Source of the DNA: Variovorax sp. PBL-E5
Lineage (GTDB): Bacteria; Pseudomonadota; Gammaproteobacteria; Burkholderiales; Burkholderiaceae_C
Direction: 5' to 3'
Assembly: GCF_901827185.1 (NCBI RefSeq)
Contig: NZ_LR594671.1
Coordinates: 682,001 to 746,000 of the forward strand
DNA length: 64,000 bases
Part shown: one piece after another, positions 9,449 through 18,228 of the stretch
Numbering within the stretch: the first letter of the stretch is position 1
Layout: each line of letters begins with the position of its first letter
Notes under the pieces: model-generated
What the model saw: the letters and a program-made list of their open reading frames with translations, nothing else
Databases searched by the model: none
What the model was told of the DNA's origin: nothing
Program-made: the position numbers and the translations under genes

Positions 9449-9464
9449 GATTGCAATCGACACA

Positions 9465-10163
9465 ATGAGAAAGATCGCAATCGTTCAATCCAATTACATC
9501 CCCTGGAAGGGATACTTCGATCTGATTGCGCGGGTCGACGAATTCGTGCTGTACGACGACATGCAGTACACGCGTCGAGACTGGCGCAATCGCAATCAGA
9601 TCAAGACGCCGCAAGGCCTCCACTGGCTTACCGTCCCCGTCATAGCCAAGGGCAAGTACACGCAAAAGATCAAGGACACCGAGATCGATGGCACGGCATG
9701 GGCCGAACTTCATTGGAAAGCCTTCGAGCAAAACTACAAGCGCGCGGCCTGCTTCAACGAGGTTGCAGACTGGCTTGCGCCATACTATTTTTCCAGCGAT
9801 GTGCCGACGCACTTGTCGGTCCTCAATCGCCGTTTGATCGAGGCGATCTGCGGTTATCTTAAGATCGAGACCAAGATCAGCAGTTCGTCCGACTACGCGC
9901 TGAGCGAAGGCAAGACCGAACGGCTGGCGGACATTTGCGTTCAGGCTGGCGCCAGCGAATACTTCTCAGGTCCGTCCGCAAGGGACTATGTCGACGAATC
10001 GATCTTTGCGCAGCGTGGCATCGGCTTGCATTGGTTCGACTATTCGGGCTATGGCGAGTATCCACAACTGTGGGGCGAATTCACGCACGAGGTGACCATA
10101 CTCGACCTTCTGTTCAACTGCGGTCGGGAAGCGCCGGGCTTCATGAGGTACATCGGCAAATGA
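9465..10163 (+). CDS. WbqC-like family protein
   Basis: A 232-residue protein whose N-terminus ([16 protein letters not shown]), following [20 protein letters not shown] and GLHWLTVPV, is the WbqC-like signature. Members lie beside amino-sugar genes in many O-antigen clusters, but I know of no established reaction. Here it opens the cassette with the ArnC-like transferase, oxygenase and methyltransferases. ATG 9465 lies 16 bases after rfbC. Bases 9481-9540 counted 31 G+C in 60, well below most of the window. Its stop overlaps the next start. Confidence 0.85.
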   Translation: MRKIAIVQSNYIPWKGYFDLIARVDEFVLYDDMQYTRRDWRNRNQIKTPQGLHWLTVPVIAKGKYTQKIKDTEIDGTAWAELHWKAFEQNYKRAACFNEVADWLAPYYFSSDVPTHLSVLNRRLIEAICGYLKIETKISSSSDYALSEGKTERLADICVQAGASEYFSGPSARDYVDESIFAQRGIGLHWFDYSGYGEYPQLWGEFTHEVTILDLLFNCGREAPGFMRYIGK

Positions 10164-11104
10164 AGCTGTCCATCGTCGCAACGCTCTATCAGTCCGAGCC
10201 GTATATCGCTGAATTCCACCAGCGCGCGAGCGCTGCTGCGCACGAGATCGCTGGCGAGGACTACGAAATCGTCCTCGTCAATGACGGATCTCCAGACCGA
10301 AGCCTCGATATGGCGGTGCAGCTCACTCAAGAGGACTCGCATGTAGTCGTCATTGACTTGTCGCGCAACTTCGGGCATCACAAGGCCATGATGACCGGAC
10401 TTGATGTAGCCATCGGAGACTTCGTCTTCCTGATTGACAGCGATCTAGAGGAGGAGCCCGAATGGCTCTTGTCCTTTTCGCGCCAGTTGGCTGAGGATGC
10501 CAGCGATGTGGTCTATGGAGTGCAAGCGAAACGCAAGGGCGGCAGCGTTGAGCGGGTGACGGGAGCGGCGTTCTACAAGCTGTTCCGATTGCTCACCGGC
10601 ATTGCGCAACCTGACAACATCGTGACTGCACGCCTGATGACTCGTCGATATGTCGATGCCCTTCTTCGGCATCGCGAGCGGGAGCTGAACATCGGCGGGC
10701 TCTGGATCATCACGGGTTTCCGGCAAACGCGTCGCATGGTCCAGAAGCGTTCGTCGAGCCCGACCACCTATTCGCTGTCGCGAAAAATCAGTCACCTGGT
10801 CAATGCGGTCACTGCGTTCAGCAGCCTGCCGCTGGTCTTTACTTTCTATTCAGGCTTGCTGATCTCGGTCTCCGCGCTGGTCTATATCCTGTATCTGTTG
10901 TTGCGCTACTTCTCGGCCTCGTCTCCACCCGATGGCTACACCTCGATCGTTGCGTCGATCTGGCTGTTTTCAGGTCTCATCATTTCCTTCCTGGGTGTAC
11001 AAGGTATCTACATTGCCAAGATCTTCTCCGAGGTCAAGCAGCGTCCTTACACCATTGTTCGAGAGATCATTGCCTCGAACCCGGAACGAGGGACCATTCG
11101 ATGA
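10160..11104 (+). CDS. ArnC/GtrB-type polyprenyl-phosphate glycosyltransferase (GT2, membrane)
   Basis: A DPM1-like GT2 of 314 residues expected to move a sugar from a nucleotide donor to undecaprenyl phosphate on the cytoplasmic face. Visible: [16 protein letters not shown], a DSDLEEEPE acidic metal site, and two C-terminal membrane segments (about 225-250 and 265-288) followed by the ArnC/GtrB-like [20 protein letters not shown] tail. In the same operon are an ArnE-like half-flippase (14970), a GT-C protein (15340) and an aminotransferase (16979), as in the Ara4N system. The sugar is probably a modified amino sugar; that is inference. Confidence 0.85.
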   Translation: MKLSIVATLYQSEPYIAEFHQRASAAAHEIAGEDYEIVLVNDGSPDRSLDMAVQLTQEDSHVVVIDLSRNFGHHKAMMTGLDVAIGDFVFLIDSDLEEEPEWLLSFSRQLAEDASDVVYGVQAKRKGGSVERVTGAAFYKLFRLLTGIAQPDNIVTARLMTRRYVDALLRHRERELNIGGLWIITGFRQTRRMVQKRSSSPTTYSLSRKISHLVNAVTAFSSLPLVFTFYSGLLISVSALVYILYLLLRYFSASSPPDGYTSIVASIWLFSGLIISFLGVQGIYIAKIFSEVKQRPYTIVREIIASNPERGTIR

Positions 11105-11925
11105 GCGTCCGAACTTTCGAGAATGTTCCATCGGACTTCTATGGCGTCTTGCAGCAATCGAAGGTCGACACGCTGCTTGATGAAGCCATCGAGCAGGTTC
11201 GTGCGCTCGGCTATGCGGTCATCGATGCCGAATACGCCGAGAAAGAAATAAAGCACATTGCCGACGCCTTCGAAATCGTTCGCGAGAGCTACGTAAGGCA
11301 CCACGGCGCAGCGCTGCTGCGGGAGATCGACGAATACAACAACATCCGTTTGCTGGTGAGCCACGGAGGCGGGATCTTCCTGCGTTTGGCCACGAATCCG
11401 ATCCTTCTTCGTGCCGTGCAACAGCTCATCGTCGGAAAGTTCGTGCTGAACCAGCAGAACGGCGTCGTCAATCCCCCGAAGGAGCGCTACAACCAAGGGG
11501 CTTGGCATCGAGATCTGCCTTATCAGCATTTCGTATCGTCCACGCCGCTCGCGGTCAATGCACTGTATTGCATCGATGACTTCACGCGGGAGAACGGTGC
11601 AACTTTCGTGCTTCCGGCGTCGCACAAGCTGGCCGCATTGGCTTCGCCAGAGTACATCCGTAAGAATGCCGTGCAGATCGAAGCGAAGGCCGGCCAATTC
11701 ATTCTGCTGGATGCCATGGTTTTCCATTCCGGCGGATTCAACGGCAGTGACCATGAGCGGCGGGCGGTCAACCACGTCTTCAACATTCCGTATTTCAAGC
11801 AGCAGATCCGCATCCCCGGCAACCTGGATGTCGCCGGACTCTCGCCCTTCGAGCAGGAGCTCTTGGGGTTCAAGTTCCAGGAGCCTGCGTCGGTGGCCGA
11901 ATTTCTTGCCGAGCGCAAGCGCTGA
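11101..11925 (+). CDS. Phytanoyl-CoA dioxygenase (PhyH) family oxygenase
   Basis: A 274-residue non-haem iron, 2-oxoglutarate-dependent oxygenase by family. The iron triad can be read as His136 and Asp138 in WHRDLP plus His209 in MVFHSGG, and Arg220/221 would bind 2-oxoglutarate. Such enzymes hydroxylate small molecules; the substrate here is unknown. It overlaps the ArnC-like gene by four bases and precedes two methyltransferases, so a hydroxylation followed by methylation of a sugar or its acyl substituent is plausible. Composition is relatively AT-rich, as for its neighbours. Confidence 0.82.
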   Translation: MSVRTFENVPSDFYGVLQQSKVDTLLDEAIEQVRALGYAVIDAEYAEKEIKHIADAFEIVRESYVRHHGAALLREIDEYNNIRLLVSHGGGIFLRLATNPILLRAVQQLIVGKFVLNQQNGVVNPPKERYNQGAWHRDLPYQHFVSSTPLAVNALYCIDDFTRENGATFVLPASHKLAALASPEYIRKNAVQIEAKAGQFILLDAMVFHSGGFNGSDHERRAVNHVFNIPYFKQQIRIPGNLDVAGLSPFEQELLGFKFQEPASVAEFLAERKR

Positions 11926-11938
11926 AGAAGAGGCTCCG

Positions 11939-12760
11939 ATGACGCCCCCCATTTCGCGCAACCATCGCCCTGCGGTTCTTCCGCCCGGTACGCTCCTTCA
12001 GCTGATGTACCTCGAAGAGAGGCTCGCACCGCTTACGCCGGGCCGTTTCGTCGAGATTGGCCCGGGCAGCGGCGAGATCACGCAGGTGTTGCTGGACAGA
12101 GGTTGGAGCGGAAGTTCTTACGATCTGGATTCCGGAACCATTGCCATGCTGGATGCGCGATTCGCTCAAGAGATTGCTCAGCAGCGTTTCGCCGCGATCA
12201 ACGACGACTTCCTGAGTTTGCCGACCGGCCAGCTAGAACCCGTTGACCTTGTCATCTCGTGTATGGTCATGGAACATCTCGACGAAGCTGCGGAGGCTCG
12301 GTTCATGGGGGTCGCGAGCCGCATCCTGAGGCCGGCCGGCTTGATGATCGGTTTCGTGCCGGGCTCGCCGTCGCACTGGGGCATCGAGGACGACATAGCC
12401 GGGCACTGCAGAAGGTATACCCGATCCAGCTTTGCCGAGCTCACGGCGAGCAACCGATGGAGAATCCTGCACATGGCGGGCCTAACTTTTCCTGTTTCCA
12501 ACTTGTTGCTGCCGCTGTCCAACTACCTGGTCCGCAAGAGCGAGAGCGCGAAGCTGACGTTGTCGGCGCTGGAGCGGACCAAGCAATCCGGGCGACGCGA
12601 AGTCAGTTTCAAGACGAAATTTCCGACGGTGCTTGGCATGGTCCTCAACCGCGTGACTATGAGTCCGCTGCATTGGCTCCAGAAGTTGTTTGCGCGTTCG
12701 GACAGTGCGCTCGTCCTATACTTCGAAGCCAAGCCGAGCGAGGAGTCAATTCATGGCTGA
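11939..12760 (+). CDS. Class I SAM-dependent methyltransferase
   Basis: A 273-residue methyltransferase with the SAM-binding motif EIGPGSGEITQ (residues about 38-48), an acidic strand end (YDLDS), and a VISCMVMEHLDE post-motif as in UbiG/UbiE-like enzymes. It acts on an unknown small molecule in the cytosol. It begins 13 bases after the PhyH gene and overlaps the next methyltransferase. Two unrelated methyltransferases side by side suggest two O- or N-methylations of the same product, or different substrates. Confidence 0.85.
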   Translation: MTPPISRNHRPAVLPPGTLLQLMYLEERLAPLTPGRFVEIGPGSGEITQVLLDRGWSGSSYDLDSGTIAMLDARFAQEIAQQRFAAINDDFLSLPTGQLEPVDLVISCMVMEHLDEAAEARFMGVASRILRPAGLMIGFVPGSPSHWGIEDDIAGHCRRYTRSSFAELTASNRWRILHMAGLTFPVSNLLLPLSNYLVRKSESAKLTLSALERTKQSGRREVSFKTKFPTVLGMVLNRVTMSPLHWLQKLFARSDSALVLYFEAKPSEESIHG

Positions 12761-13391
12761 GTCCGAAAGAATGGGGATCCTGTCGGAGGTGGCAAGCTAC
12801 TATTCGAGCAAGCTGGACGAGCACGGCCAAAGTCCTTGCGGCGTGGACTGGAATGACGAGAAAGGGCAGAGGGCGCGCTTCGAGGAGTTATGCCGTGTGA
12901 TAGACGGCGGCCGACCCTACTCGGTGACCGATCTGGGCTGCGGCTACGGCGCCCTCCATGACCATCTGGTCGCCAAAGGTCACAACTTCAGCTATCTGGG
13001 TGTGGATGTCGCTGAATCAATGATTCAGGCGGCGCGCGAGCGCCTGCAAGCTCGCGCCAAGGTGAGACTGCTGCAGGCGAACTCGGCGGACGACGTGAGC
13101 GACTACAGCATTGCGAGCGGCATCTTCAACGTGAAGCTCGGGCGCACCGACGCAGAATGGCGGGCTTACATCGAAGACACGCTCGACCAGCTCGATCGCG
13201 GCAGCCGGCTGGGCTTCGCGTTCAATTGTCTGACGTCCTATTCGGACCCGGAGCGGATGCGGGCAGACCTCTACTACGCGGACCCGTGCCAGCTTTTCGA
13301 TCGCTGCAAGCGGCGTTACGCCAGGAACGTTGCCCTGCTTCATGATTACGGCCTTTACGAATTTACGATCCTGGTGAGGAAGCTCGTATGA
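12753..13391 (+). CDS. Second class I SAM-dependent methyltransferase
   Basis: A 212-residue methyltransferase with TDLGCGYGALHDHL as the SAM-binding loop, then YLGVDVAESMI and a conserved LGFAFNCLTSY region. It is more compact than the preceding enzyme and differs from it in sequence, so it is not a recent duplicate. ATG 12753 overlaps the upstream stop by eight bases and its own stop overlaps the acetyltransferase start, placing it firmly in the operon. Target unknown. Confidence 0.84.
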   Translation: MAESERMGILSEVASYYSSKLDEHGQSPCGVDWNDEKGQRARFEELCRVIDGGRPYSVTDLGCGYGALHDHLVAKGHNFSYLGVDVAESMIQAARERLQARAKVRLLQANSADDVSDYSIASGIFNVKLGRTDAEWRAYIEDTLDQLDRGSRLGFAFNCLTSYSDPERMRADLYYADPCQLFDRCKRRYARNVALLHDYGLYEFTILVRKLV

Positions 13392-14053
13392 CCGAGCGTC
13401 TCGTGATCTTCGGTACCGGCGAGATCGCTCAGCTGGCTCACTATTACTTCAAGAGGGATTCCCGATTCGAGGTGGTCGCGTTCACGGTCGATGCGGCCTA
13501 CATGGACGCCTCGCGGTTCTGCGAATTGCCGGTCATCCCGTTCGAAGACATCGTGGACCGATGTCCACCCGGCAACCACGCGATGTTCGTGGCCCTGAGC
13601 TATGCAAAGCTCAATGCAGTCCGGAAGGAAAAGTATCTGGCCGCGAAAGCCAAGGGCTACGTCATCGCCAGCTATGTGAGCCCCCAGGCGACTGTGCTCA
13701 ATGACGGCCGAGTAGGCGAAAACTGTTTCATCCTCGAGGACAACACCATTCAGCCGTTCGCGCAGATCGGCAACAACGTGACGTTATGGAGCGGCAATCA
13801 CATCGGGCACCATTCGGTGGTCCACGACCATTGCTTCCTGGCCTCGCACATCGTGGTGTCGGGTGGGGTGGTGATCGGTGAGCAATGCTTTGTCGGAGTC
13901 AATGCCACGTTGCGGGACCACATCACGATCGGAGAGCGCTGCGTGATCGGTGCCGGTGCGCTGATGCTCGCCGATGCCGAAGCCGGCGGGGTGTACCTCG
14001 GCGCCGCCACCGAGCGCTCGAAAGTGCCGAGCCACCGGTTGCGCGGCCTATGA
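13388..14053 (+). CDS. NeuD/PglD-type sugar acyltransferase (left-handed beta helix)
   Basis: A 221-residue acyltransferase. The N-terminal Rossmann-like half (LVIFGTGEIAQL, then VALSYAKLN) binds the nucleotide sugar and the C-terminal hexapeptide-repeat half (GNNVTLWSGNHIGHHSVV and following) binds acyl-CoA; His residues in GNHIGHHS are candidates for catalytic base. PglD and PerB N-acetylate 4-amino sugars. Here the partner would be the RffA-like aminotransferase at 16979. It overlaps genes on both sides by four bases. Confidence 0.85.
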   Translation: MTERLVIFGTGEIAQLAHYYFKRDSRFEVVAFTVDAAYMDASRFCELPVIPFEDIVDRCPPGNHAMFVALSYAKLNAVRKEKYLAAKAKGYVIASYVSPQATVLNDGRVGENCFILEDNTIQPFAQIGNNVTLWSGNHIGHHSVVHDHCFLASHIVVSGGVVIGEQCFVGVNATLRDHITIGERCVIGAGALMLADAEAGGVYLGAATERSKVPSHRLRGL

Positions 14054-14973
14054 CGGGCGCCTGGAGAAAGCTCGGGCTGCTCTACGATCCCCAGCGCGAG
14101 GGGCGCCATCCGAAGCTCTCGACGCATGCTGCAAACCCTTTGCCTGTGCAGCTCGACGGCGACGTCTACCGCGTGTTCTACAGCGGGCGCGATGCGGCCA
14201 ACCGTTCGTCGGTGGGTGCGGTCGACATCGACATCGTGGCCCGCCGGATCGTGCACGAGCATGCGGAGCCCTTCTTCGAGCACGGCCCGGCTGGCAGCTT
14301 CCATGCCGATGGCGTCAGCATCGGCAACTGCTACCGCACGCCCACGGGCCGCTACATCCTCTTCATGGGCTGGCTGAACCCGCCCGACGGGCACTGGCGC
14401 GGCGAGATCGGGCGTCTGCGGGTCGACGACCGATTGCGGCTGACGCTGGACGGCGACGGGCCCTTCATGCCGCTGGATGCCGATGATTCGGTGAGTCTTT
14501 CCTATCCCTGGGTGCTGCATGATGAGCCGAATGCCCGGTGGCGCATGTGGTACGGCTCCACCGAGAGTTGGGACAGCGGCAACGGCGAGATGGTGCATGT
14601 GATCAAGGGGGCCGTATCCGACGATGGCGATCGCTGGCAGCGCGGGGGCCTGGCCGTCCCTTATGCGCTGGGGGAGGCGCAGGCCTTCTCTCGGCCCACT
14701 GTGGCCCGGGACGCCGCCGGCTGGCACATGTGGTTCTCGTACCGCAGCGGCGCGGGCGAGAGCTACCGCATCGGCTATGCCTGGAGCGCGGACGGGGAGG
14801 GCTGGACGCTGCGCCTGCAGGACACCGGCATCGACGTGTCCGACGCGGGCTGGGATGCCGAGATGATCGAATACCCCTTCGTGCTGGAGCATGGCGGCGC
14901 GCGCTACATGTTCTACAACGGCAACGGCTACGGCCGCACCGGCTTCGGCCTCGCCATCCAGGACGCTGCATGA
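14050..14973 (+). CDS. Five-bladed beta-propeller, glycoside-hydrolase-like protein (GH43/GH130 type fold)
   Basis: A 307-residue protein with repeated blade motifs: RVFYSGRD, ILFMGW, RMWYGSTES, HMWFSYRS and YMFYNGNGYG, several followed by S-x-DG-x-x-W. This is the pattern of five-bladed propeller hydrolases and phosphorylases (GH32/43/62/68/130 group). There is no signal peptide, so it would act in the cytosol. Catalytic residues cannot be assigned. It is translationally coupled to the acyltransferase before it and the ArnE-like gene after it. Its role in sugar-donor or carrier-lipid modification is open. Confidence 0.6.
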   Translation: MTGAWRKLGLLYDPQREGRHPKLSTHAANPLPVQLDGDVYRVFYSGRDAANRSSVGAVDIDIVARRIVHEHAEPFFEHGPAGSFHADGVSIGNCYRTPTGRYILFMGWLNPPDGHWRGEIGRLRVDDRLRLTLDGDGPFMPLDADDSVSLSYPWVLHDEPNARWRMWYGSTESWDSGNGEMVHVIKGAVSDDGDRWQRGGLAVPYALGEAQAFSRPTVARDAAGWHMWFSYRSGAGESYRIGYAWSADGEGWTLRLQDTGIDVSDAGWDAEMIEYPFVLEHGGARYMFYNGNGYGRTGFGLAIQDAA

Positions 14974-15347
14974 TGGCCCGGCTCGCCGACTATCTCTACA
15001 TCGCCGCCACGATCGCGTTCACCGTCTACGGCCAGTTGGTGCTCAAGTGGCGCGTGGCTTCGCACGGGCCGCTGCCGCTGGAGTTCGCCGACAAGACGAG
15101 CTATATCTTCGGCGTCCTGATCGACCCTTGGATCGTCTCGGGCCTGGCGGCCGCCTTCCTCGCATCCTTGACCTGGATCGCGGCGATGACCAAGTTCGAG
15201 CTCAGCCATGCGTATCCGTTCATGAGCCTGAACTTCGTCGTGGTGCTGGTCTTGAGCGCCTGGCTGCTGAACGAGCCCGTCACGCCAGCCAAGCTCGTCG
15301 GCATGGCCCTGATCGTGGTCGGCACGGTGGTCATTGCGCGTGGCTAG
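14970..15347 (+). CDS. ArnE-like SMR/EamA small membrane protein (putative Und-P-sugar flippase subunit)
   Basis: A 125-residue protein with four hydrophobic segments. The third segment reads SHAYPFMSLNFV, followed by NEPVTPAKLVGMALIVVGTVVI; this closely follows the AYP-x-LSLNFV and EPVSP blocks remembered for ArnE, which with ArnF flips undecaprenyl-phosphate-Ara4N. No ArnF-like partner gene is adjacent, so it may act as a homodimer. It lies between the propeller gene and the GT-C gene. ATG 14970 is followed by a second ATG; either may be used. Confidence 0.82.
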   Translation: MMARLADYLYIAATIAFTVYGQLVLKWRVASHGPLPLEFADKTSYIFGVLIDPWIVSGLAAAFLASLTWIAAMTKFELSHAYPFMSLNFVVVLVLSAWLLNEPVTPAKLVGMALIVVGTVVIARG

Positions 15348-16938
15348 TTCCCGGCCGGAGAGCCGGCGCTCCGAGCACGTCGATTTGGCGCTGGGGCTTG
15401 CCCTGGCGGCCGCGCTGATGGGCGTGCTCTGGAGCCTGTGCGCGCCGCGCTGGGAGACCAACGACGACGTTGCGATGTCCATGATCGTCCACGGCTACGG
15501 CATCGCCGCACCGGGCGCTGCGCCGCAGCTCATGTTCTCGAACCTGCTGTGGGGCTACCTGGCCCGCAGCATCCCGACGGTCGGCGGCCTGCTCGGCTAT
15601 TCGATCGCGACGATCGCCGTCATCTTCCTGGCCTGCGCCGGCCTGCTGTACGGCCTGCGAAGGCTCGGCATCGATGCCTGGACCAGCCTGGCCGCTGCCG
15701 CGCTGGTCTTTGCGCGGCCGATCCTCTTTCCGCAGTTCACGCTCAACGCCGGCCTGTTGGCGATCGCGGCGCTGGCGCTATGGCTGGCCTTCGCGGTCGA
15801 TGGCCGGCGCTGGCTGCTGGCGGCCGCGGTATTGCTGGCCTTCGCGAGCTTCCTGATCCGCAGCCAGGAGTTCATGCTCGTGCTGGCCGTGGCGCTGCCC
15901 CTGCTGTCCTGGCGCATGCTGCGCCCTGGCGCCGCACGACTTGCGATCGTGGTGGTGATGTGTGCGATAGGCGCCGCCGTGTGGATCGACGAGGCGTCCT
16001 ACCGCGTCGAGGCCTGGCAGCCCTTCAATGCTCTCAACCCGGCGCGGGCGCGCTTGACGGACTTCCATGCCGGCGACTCGCTGCGCGAGCATCCGGAGAT
16101 CGCCGCACGGCACGGCTACAGCCTGAACGACGTCGAACTCGTGGAGCAATGGTTCTTCGTCGATCCGAAGATCGCCGATCCGGCTCGCCTGAAAGCCCTC
16201 TTGGCAGATGCCTCGGAGCGCCCGGCGCACGATCGCTTCCATGTGGACGCCAGCATGCAGGCCCTGGGGCACGGCGCCCTCCGGATGCTGGTGCTCGTCG
16301 CGGTGCTCGGCACGGTGCTGTGGCCCAGCCGCCGGATGCTGCTGGCCTGGGCGGTCTTCCTCGCCGCGATCGTTGCGATCGGCTTTTTCGGCCGGCCAGG
16401 AATCATCCGTGTCTATCTGCCGGCCGTCGGTCTTTTGGCACTCGCGCCGATGCTGCGCGGCGTCCGACTGCAAGGGGTGCGCGGGCGGGTCTTCAGCACG
16501 GCCCTGGCGCTGGCGACGGTTGCGAACGCCGTCCAAGTGCTCGACGAATCGCGCGCGACCCGGACGGCGGACGCGGCCGCCCGGAGCCAGATCGCCGGCT
16601 TTCCGACCGACCCCGTGGTGATCTGGGGCGTAGGATTTCCCTTTGAGGCGGTCTACCGGGTTTTCGGCGCCTCGCAGGAAGCCATGCACTACCAGCTATA
16701 TGGCCTGGGCGTCTCCACGCTGGCGCCCTTCTCGGTGGCGAGCGCCGAGGAGCGGCGCGGCCGCGGCATGGTTGCGCGGCTCCTGAGCACCGAGGGCGTG
16801 CCGCTGCTGGCCACCGACAAGTCGCTGCGTTTGCTTGGCGACTATTGCCGCGAACACCATCGCAGCGAATTGCAACGGGTCGACCGGGAGGTGCAGCTCG
16901 GCTCACAGCCGCCGCACTATCGTTGCGCCGTACAGTAG
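15340..16938 (+). CDS. Polytopic membrane protein, probable GT-C glycosyltransferase
   Basis: About 532 residues with roughly ten membrane segments. After the first segment comes WETNDDVAM, an acidic pair in the first periplasmic loop as in GT-C enzymes that use lipid-phosphate sugars. A large soluble loop (about 215-300) and a C-terminal periplasmic domain follow. GTG 15340 is chosen, overlapping the upstream stop; TTG 15334 is an alternative. Immediately downstream of the ArnE-like gene, it occupies the place of ArnT and may transfer the flipped sugar onto the polysaccharide. A Wzy polymerase cannot be excluded. Confidence 0.65.
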   Translation: MASSRPESRRSEHVDLALGLALAAALMGVLWSLCAPRWETNDDVAMSMIVHGYGIAAPGAAPQLMFSNLLWGYLARSIPTVGGLLGYSIATIAVIFLACAGLLYGLRRLGIDAWTSLAAAALVFARPILFPQFTLNAGLLAIAALALWLAFAVDGRRWLLAAAVLLAFASFLIRSQEFMLVLAVALPLLSWRMLRPGAARLAIVVVMCAIGAAVWIDEASYRVEAWQPFNALNPARARLTDFHAGDSLREHPEIAARHGYSLNDVELVEQWFFVDPKIADPARLKALLADASERPAHDRFHVDASMQALGHGALRMLVLVAVLGTVLWPSRRMLLAWAVFLAAIVAIGFFGRPGIIRVYLPAVGLLALAPMLRGVRLQGVRGRVFSTALALATVANAVQVLDESRATRTADAAARSQIAGFPTDPVVIWGVGFPFEAVYRVFGASQEAMHYQLYGLGVSTLAPFSVASAEERRGRGMVARLLSTEGVPLLATDKSLRLLGDYCREHHRSELQRVDREVQLGSQPPHYRCAVQ

Positions 16939-16978
16939 CGGCGCCACGCGATCGACATCCAGACGAGCAGGACACTAC

Positions 16979-18127
16979 ATGACGAGCAACAGGATTCCCT
17001 TCAACTGGCCCCACATGACGGGCAAGGAGCTTTACCACATCGCAGAGGCGCATTTCAACGGCCGCCTCGCCGGCGATGGGCCCTTCACAGCGCGCTGCCA
17101 CCGGTGGATCGAAGAGCGCACCGGCAGCCACAAGGCGCTGCTTACCCATTCGTGTACCGCGGCGCTCGAGATGGCCGCGCTGCTGCTCGATATCCAGCCC
17201 GGCGATGAGATCATCATGCCTTCGTACACGTTTGTGTCGACGGCCAATGCCTTCGTGCTGCGTGGCGGTGTTCCGGTGTTCGTAGACATCCGGCCCGACA
17301 CACTGAACATCGATGAAAAGCTGATCGAGGATGCGATCACTGCACGTACGCGAGGCATCGCAGTGGTGCACTATGCCGGTGTCGCGTGCGAGATGGACGC
17401 GATCATGGCGATCGCTGCGCGGCATCGATTGCAGGTCGTCGAGGATGCGGCGCAGGGCGTCATGGCCAGCTACAAAGGGCGCGCATTGGGCAGCATCGGC
17501 GACCTCGGAGCCTTCAGCTTTCATGAGACCAAGAATGTGATCTCCGGCGAAGGCGGCGCATTGCTGGTCAACGATCCGGCGCTGGCCCTTCGCGCCGAGG
17601 TTCTTCGAGAAAAAGGTACCGATCGCAGCCGCTTCTTTCGCGGAGAGGTCGACAAATACACATGGCAGGACCTCGGCTCGTCCTTCCTGCCCGGAGAACT
17701 GGTCGCTGCCTTTCTTTGGGCACAGCTTGAGGAGGCCGAGCGCATCACGCAGGTCCGGCTCGACGTATGGAGCCGGTACCACGCCATGTTGCAGCCGCTG
17801 GAGGCCCGTGGCGCCCTTAGACGGCCGACGGTGCCTGAGGGATGCCAGCACAACGCGCACATGTACTACGTGCTTCTGGAACCGAGCATCGATCGCCAGC
17901 GGGTGCTCGATGCGTTGAAACGAGCCGATGTTTCGGCCGTGTTCCACTACGTTCCGCTCCATTCCTCGCCCGCTGGTCGGCGCTTTGGCCGTGCGCACGG
18001 TGACCTGACGATCACCGAACGGGAATCGGAGAGTCTGATTCGTCTGCCTCTCTGGGTAGGATTGACGAAAGAGCAGCAGGACAAGGTCGTGGGCGTGCTT
18101 GAGCAAGCGTTATCGACATGCTCCTGA
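16979..18127 (+). CDS. rffA: dTDP-4-amino-4,6-dideoxygalactose transaminase (RffA/WecE type)
   Basis: A PLP-dependent DegT/DnrJ/EryC1 aminotransferase of 382 residues. HETKNVISGEGGAL with Lys185 as the PLP lysine, PSYTFVSTANAF and VVEDAAQG are typical of RffA, which aminates C4 of dTDP-4-keto-6-deoxyglucose, the RfbB product. It starts 40 bases after the GT-C gene and probably belongs to the same cassette, where it fills the role of ArnB. Its product could be N-acylated by the enzyme at 13388. A C3-amino product cannot be ruled out from sequence alone. Confidence 0.88.
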   Translation: MTSNRIPFNWPHMTGKELYHIAEAHFNGRLAGDGPFTARCHRWIEERTGSHKALLTHSCTAALEMAALLLDIQPGDEIIMPSYTFVSTANAFVLRGGVPVFVDIRPDTLNIDEKLIEDAITARTRGIAVVHYAGVACEMDAIMAIAARHRLQVVEDAAQGVMASYKGRALGSIGDLGAFSFHETKNVISGEGGALLVNDPALALRAEVLREKGTDRSRFFRGEVDKYTWQDLGSSFLPGELVAAFLWAQLEEAERITQVRLDVWSRYHAMLQPLEARGALRRPTVPEGCQHNAHMYYVLLEPSIDRQRVLDALKRADVSAVFHYVPLHSSPAGRRFGRAHGDLTITERESESLIRLPLWVGLTKEQQDKVVGVLEQALSTCS

Positions 18128-18228
18128 TGCCTCGCCGCGGTGCGAGCCTCAGCGTGAAGTACCGAGCACCGCTTCAGTTAAAGTGAGAATCCGCCCGAAA
18201 TTCTCATCACAGCCTCCTGAACACAGAA

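Noticed and set aside
15340..16938. Wzy polymerase or Wzx flippase
   Set aside because: The acidic pair after the first membrane segment and the place beside an ArnE-like gene favour GT-C; no Wzx-like pattern of twelve evenly spaced segments was seen. Kept only as an alternative.
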